Part shown: positions 63,017-64,000 of the stretch, in pieces
Position numbering within the stretch: the stretch's first letter is position 1
Layout: every line of letters begins with the position of its first letter
Assembly: GCA_021371935.1 (NCBI GenBank)
Contig: JAJFVF010000007.1
Span: 62,001-126,000 of the forward strand
DNA from: a bacterium
Lineage (GTDB): Bacteria; Armatimonadota; UBA5829
Length of the DNA stretch: 64,000 bases
Direction of reading: 5' to 3'
The notes under the pieces: model-generated
Databases searched by the model: none
Told to the model about the DNA's origin: nothing
Seen by the model: only the letters and a program-made list of their open reading frames with translations
Position numbers and translations under genes: made by a program

Positions 63017-64000
63017 TTGGCTGTGGATAAGGTAAATGTCGGTATAGTGGGATATGCTTTTATGGGCAAGGCGCACAGTGTTGGTTATCGCGACTGCGCA
63101 TTTGCCTTTCCTGATGTGAAGGCAGTGCCCGTTATGAAAGAGATATGCGGTATTGGCGAGCAGGCCGTTAAAGAAGCTGCACTTCGTTATGGCTGGGAGC
63201 GCTGGAGTTGTGATTACGAGCATGTGGTCACGTCAAAAGACATTGACCTGGTCGATATATCCACGGGCAATGACACACATAAAGAGATCGCCATAGCCGC
63301 GGCGCAAAACGGCAAACACATATTTTGCGAGAAGCCGATGGCTATGAATGTGGCGGAGTGCAGACAGATGGTGGATGCGGTCGAGAAGGCCGGCGTGATC
63401 CACATGATAGACTTCAACTATCGCCGTGTGCCCGCTGTTGCTCTGGCCAGGCAAATGATAGATGAAGGAATGATCGGCACGCCGTATCACTTCAGGGCGG
63501 TATATCTGCAGGATTGGATCATGGACCCGAATTTTCCTCTCGTCTGGCGCCTGCAGAAAGATAAATCAGGCTCGGGTGCACATGGCGACCTGAGCGCTCA
63601 TATAATAGACTTGGCGCGATATCTGTGTGGTGAATTCGACTCTGTATGTGGTCTTATGAAGACATTTATCAAGAATCGTCCTGTGCCGGATGAGCCGGGC
63701 AAGATGGGCGAGGTAACTGTCGATGACGCCACCATGTTTTTGGCGAAGTTTGCGAACGGCGCGGTCGGTACATTCGAGGCGTCCCGCTTTGCCGGAGGTC
63801 ACCGCAACGGTAACCAGTTTGAGATCAACGGCAGCAAAGGCAGCATCAGGTTCAATCTTGAGCGCTTGAACGAACTAGAGTATTTCGACCTGAGCGACAA
63901 GCCGAAATATCAGGGCTGGAAGACTATTCTGGTCACTGAGGCCGACCATCCTTATATCAGAGGCTGGTGGCCGAGCGGGCATATAATCGGCTGGCAGCAT
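63017..64000 (+). CDS. Gfo/Idh/MocA-family oxidoreductase, 3' end missing
   Basis: At least 328 aa, runs off the window. N-terminal Rossmann NAD(P)-binding fold (VNVGIVGYAFMGKAHSVGY), FCEKPMAMN with the catalytic Lys of the EKP motif, and C-terminal sheet (GAHGDLSAHIIDLARYLCG). Oxidises or reduces a sugar or inositol. TTG at 63017 has GGAGG five bases upstream; GTG 63023 is an alternative. Upstream repeat and terminator isolate it from the parvulin gene. Confidence 0.93.
   Translation, partial: MAVDKVNVGIVGYAFMGKAHSVGYRDCAFAFPDVKAVPVMKEICGIGEQAVKEAALRYGWERWSCDYEHVVTSKDIDLVDISTGNDTHKEIAIAAAQNGKHIFCEKPMAMNVAECRQMVDAVEKAGVIHMIDFNYRRVPAVALARQMIDEGMIGTPYHFRAVYLQDWIMDPNFPLVWRLQKDKSGSGAHGDLSAHIIDLARYLCGEFDSVCGLMKTFIKNRPVPDEPGKMGEVTVDDATMFLAKFANGAVGTFEASRFAGGHRNGNQFEINGSKGSIRFNLERLNELEYFDLSDKPKYQGWKTILVTEADHPYIRGWWPSGHIIGWQH

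Overview
The window looks like a chromosome segment of a moderate-GC, didermic-or-monodermic Terrabacteria-type bacterium, most likely Armatimonadota. This is inferred from the combination of a nusA-ylxR-infB-DUF503-rbfA-nrnA-truB cluster, a yggS-sepF-proC-divIVA cluster, a CIRCE-controlled groESL operon, several exported proteins with Pro-Glu-Pro/WRRRR sorting tails (PEP-CTERM), a GHL10 family hydrolase, and a large Ser/Thr kinase-FHA signalling cluster. No rRNA gene is present to confirm the taxonomy.

Layout: 1-9.2 kb holds the end of an NAD(P)HX repair gene and then a tight module of FHA proteins, a VWA protein, a PP2C phosphatase and a Ser/Thr kinase. 9.5-17.9 kb holds a GHL10 glycosidase-like protein, serA, an MFS transporter, a KGG stress protein and a GH2 beta-galactosidase. 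18.0-25.5 kb holds tRNA-Gln, an array of seven hairpins and the translation/ribosome-maturation cluster. 25.6-27.9 kb holds an AT-rich HNH nuclease gene, folP and a tiny ORF. 41.9-52.8 kb holds exported beta-helix/VWA and PEP-CTERM proteins with fresh tandem duplications, interrupted by groESL. 52.9-64 kb holds an AraC-GNAT fusion, an SdpR/SdpI pair, a radical SAM protein, a PgeF laccase-domain protein, the division cluster, a CPBP protease, a parvulin foldase and the start of a Gfo/Idh/MocA oxidoreductase.

The main find is at 28.2-41.7 kb: a complete 13,556-bp casposon. It has 43-bp terminal inverted repeats (41 of 43 identical; 28176-28218 and 41689-41731) and a perfect 15-bp target site duplication (CTTGCCCCAAATGTG; 28161-28175 and 41732-41746). 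It encodes a Cas1 integrase with the full catalytic E/H/D set and an N-terminal zinc finger, a family B DNA polymerase with intact exonuclease and polymerase motifs plus a C-terminal helix-turn-helix, a small HNH nuclease and HTH proteins. There is no CRISPR array, Cas2 or effector cas gene.

The left half of the casposon carries a four-gene, translationally coupled cargo operon: a Rad50-like ABC ATPase with a CxxC/CxxC hook, a small winged-helix-like middle protein, a PD-(D/E)XK nuclease and a DNA methyltransferase. I interpret this as an ABC-three-component/Lamassu-like defence system joined to a restriction-modification pair. A divergent HTH/XRE pair separates cargo from the transposition core. 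The casposon and its boundaries are seen directly in sequence; the defence role of the cargo is inference.
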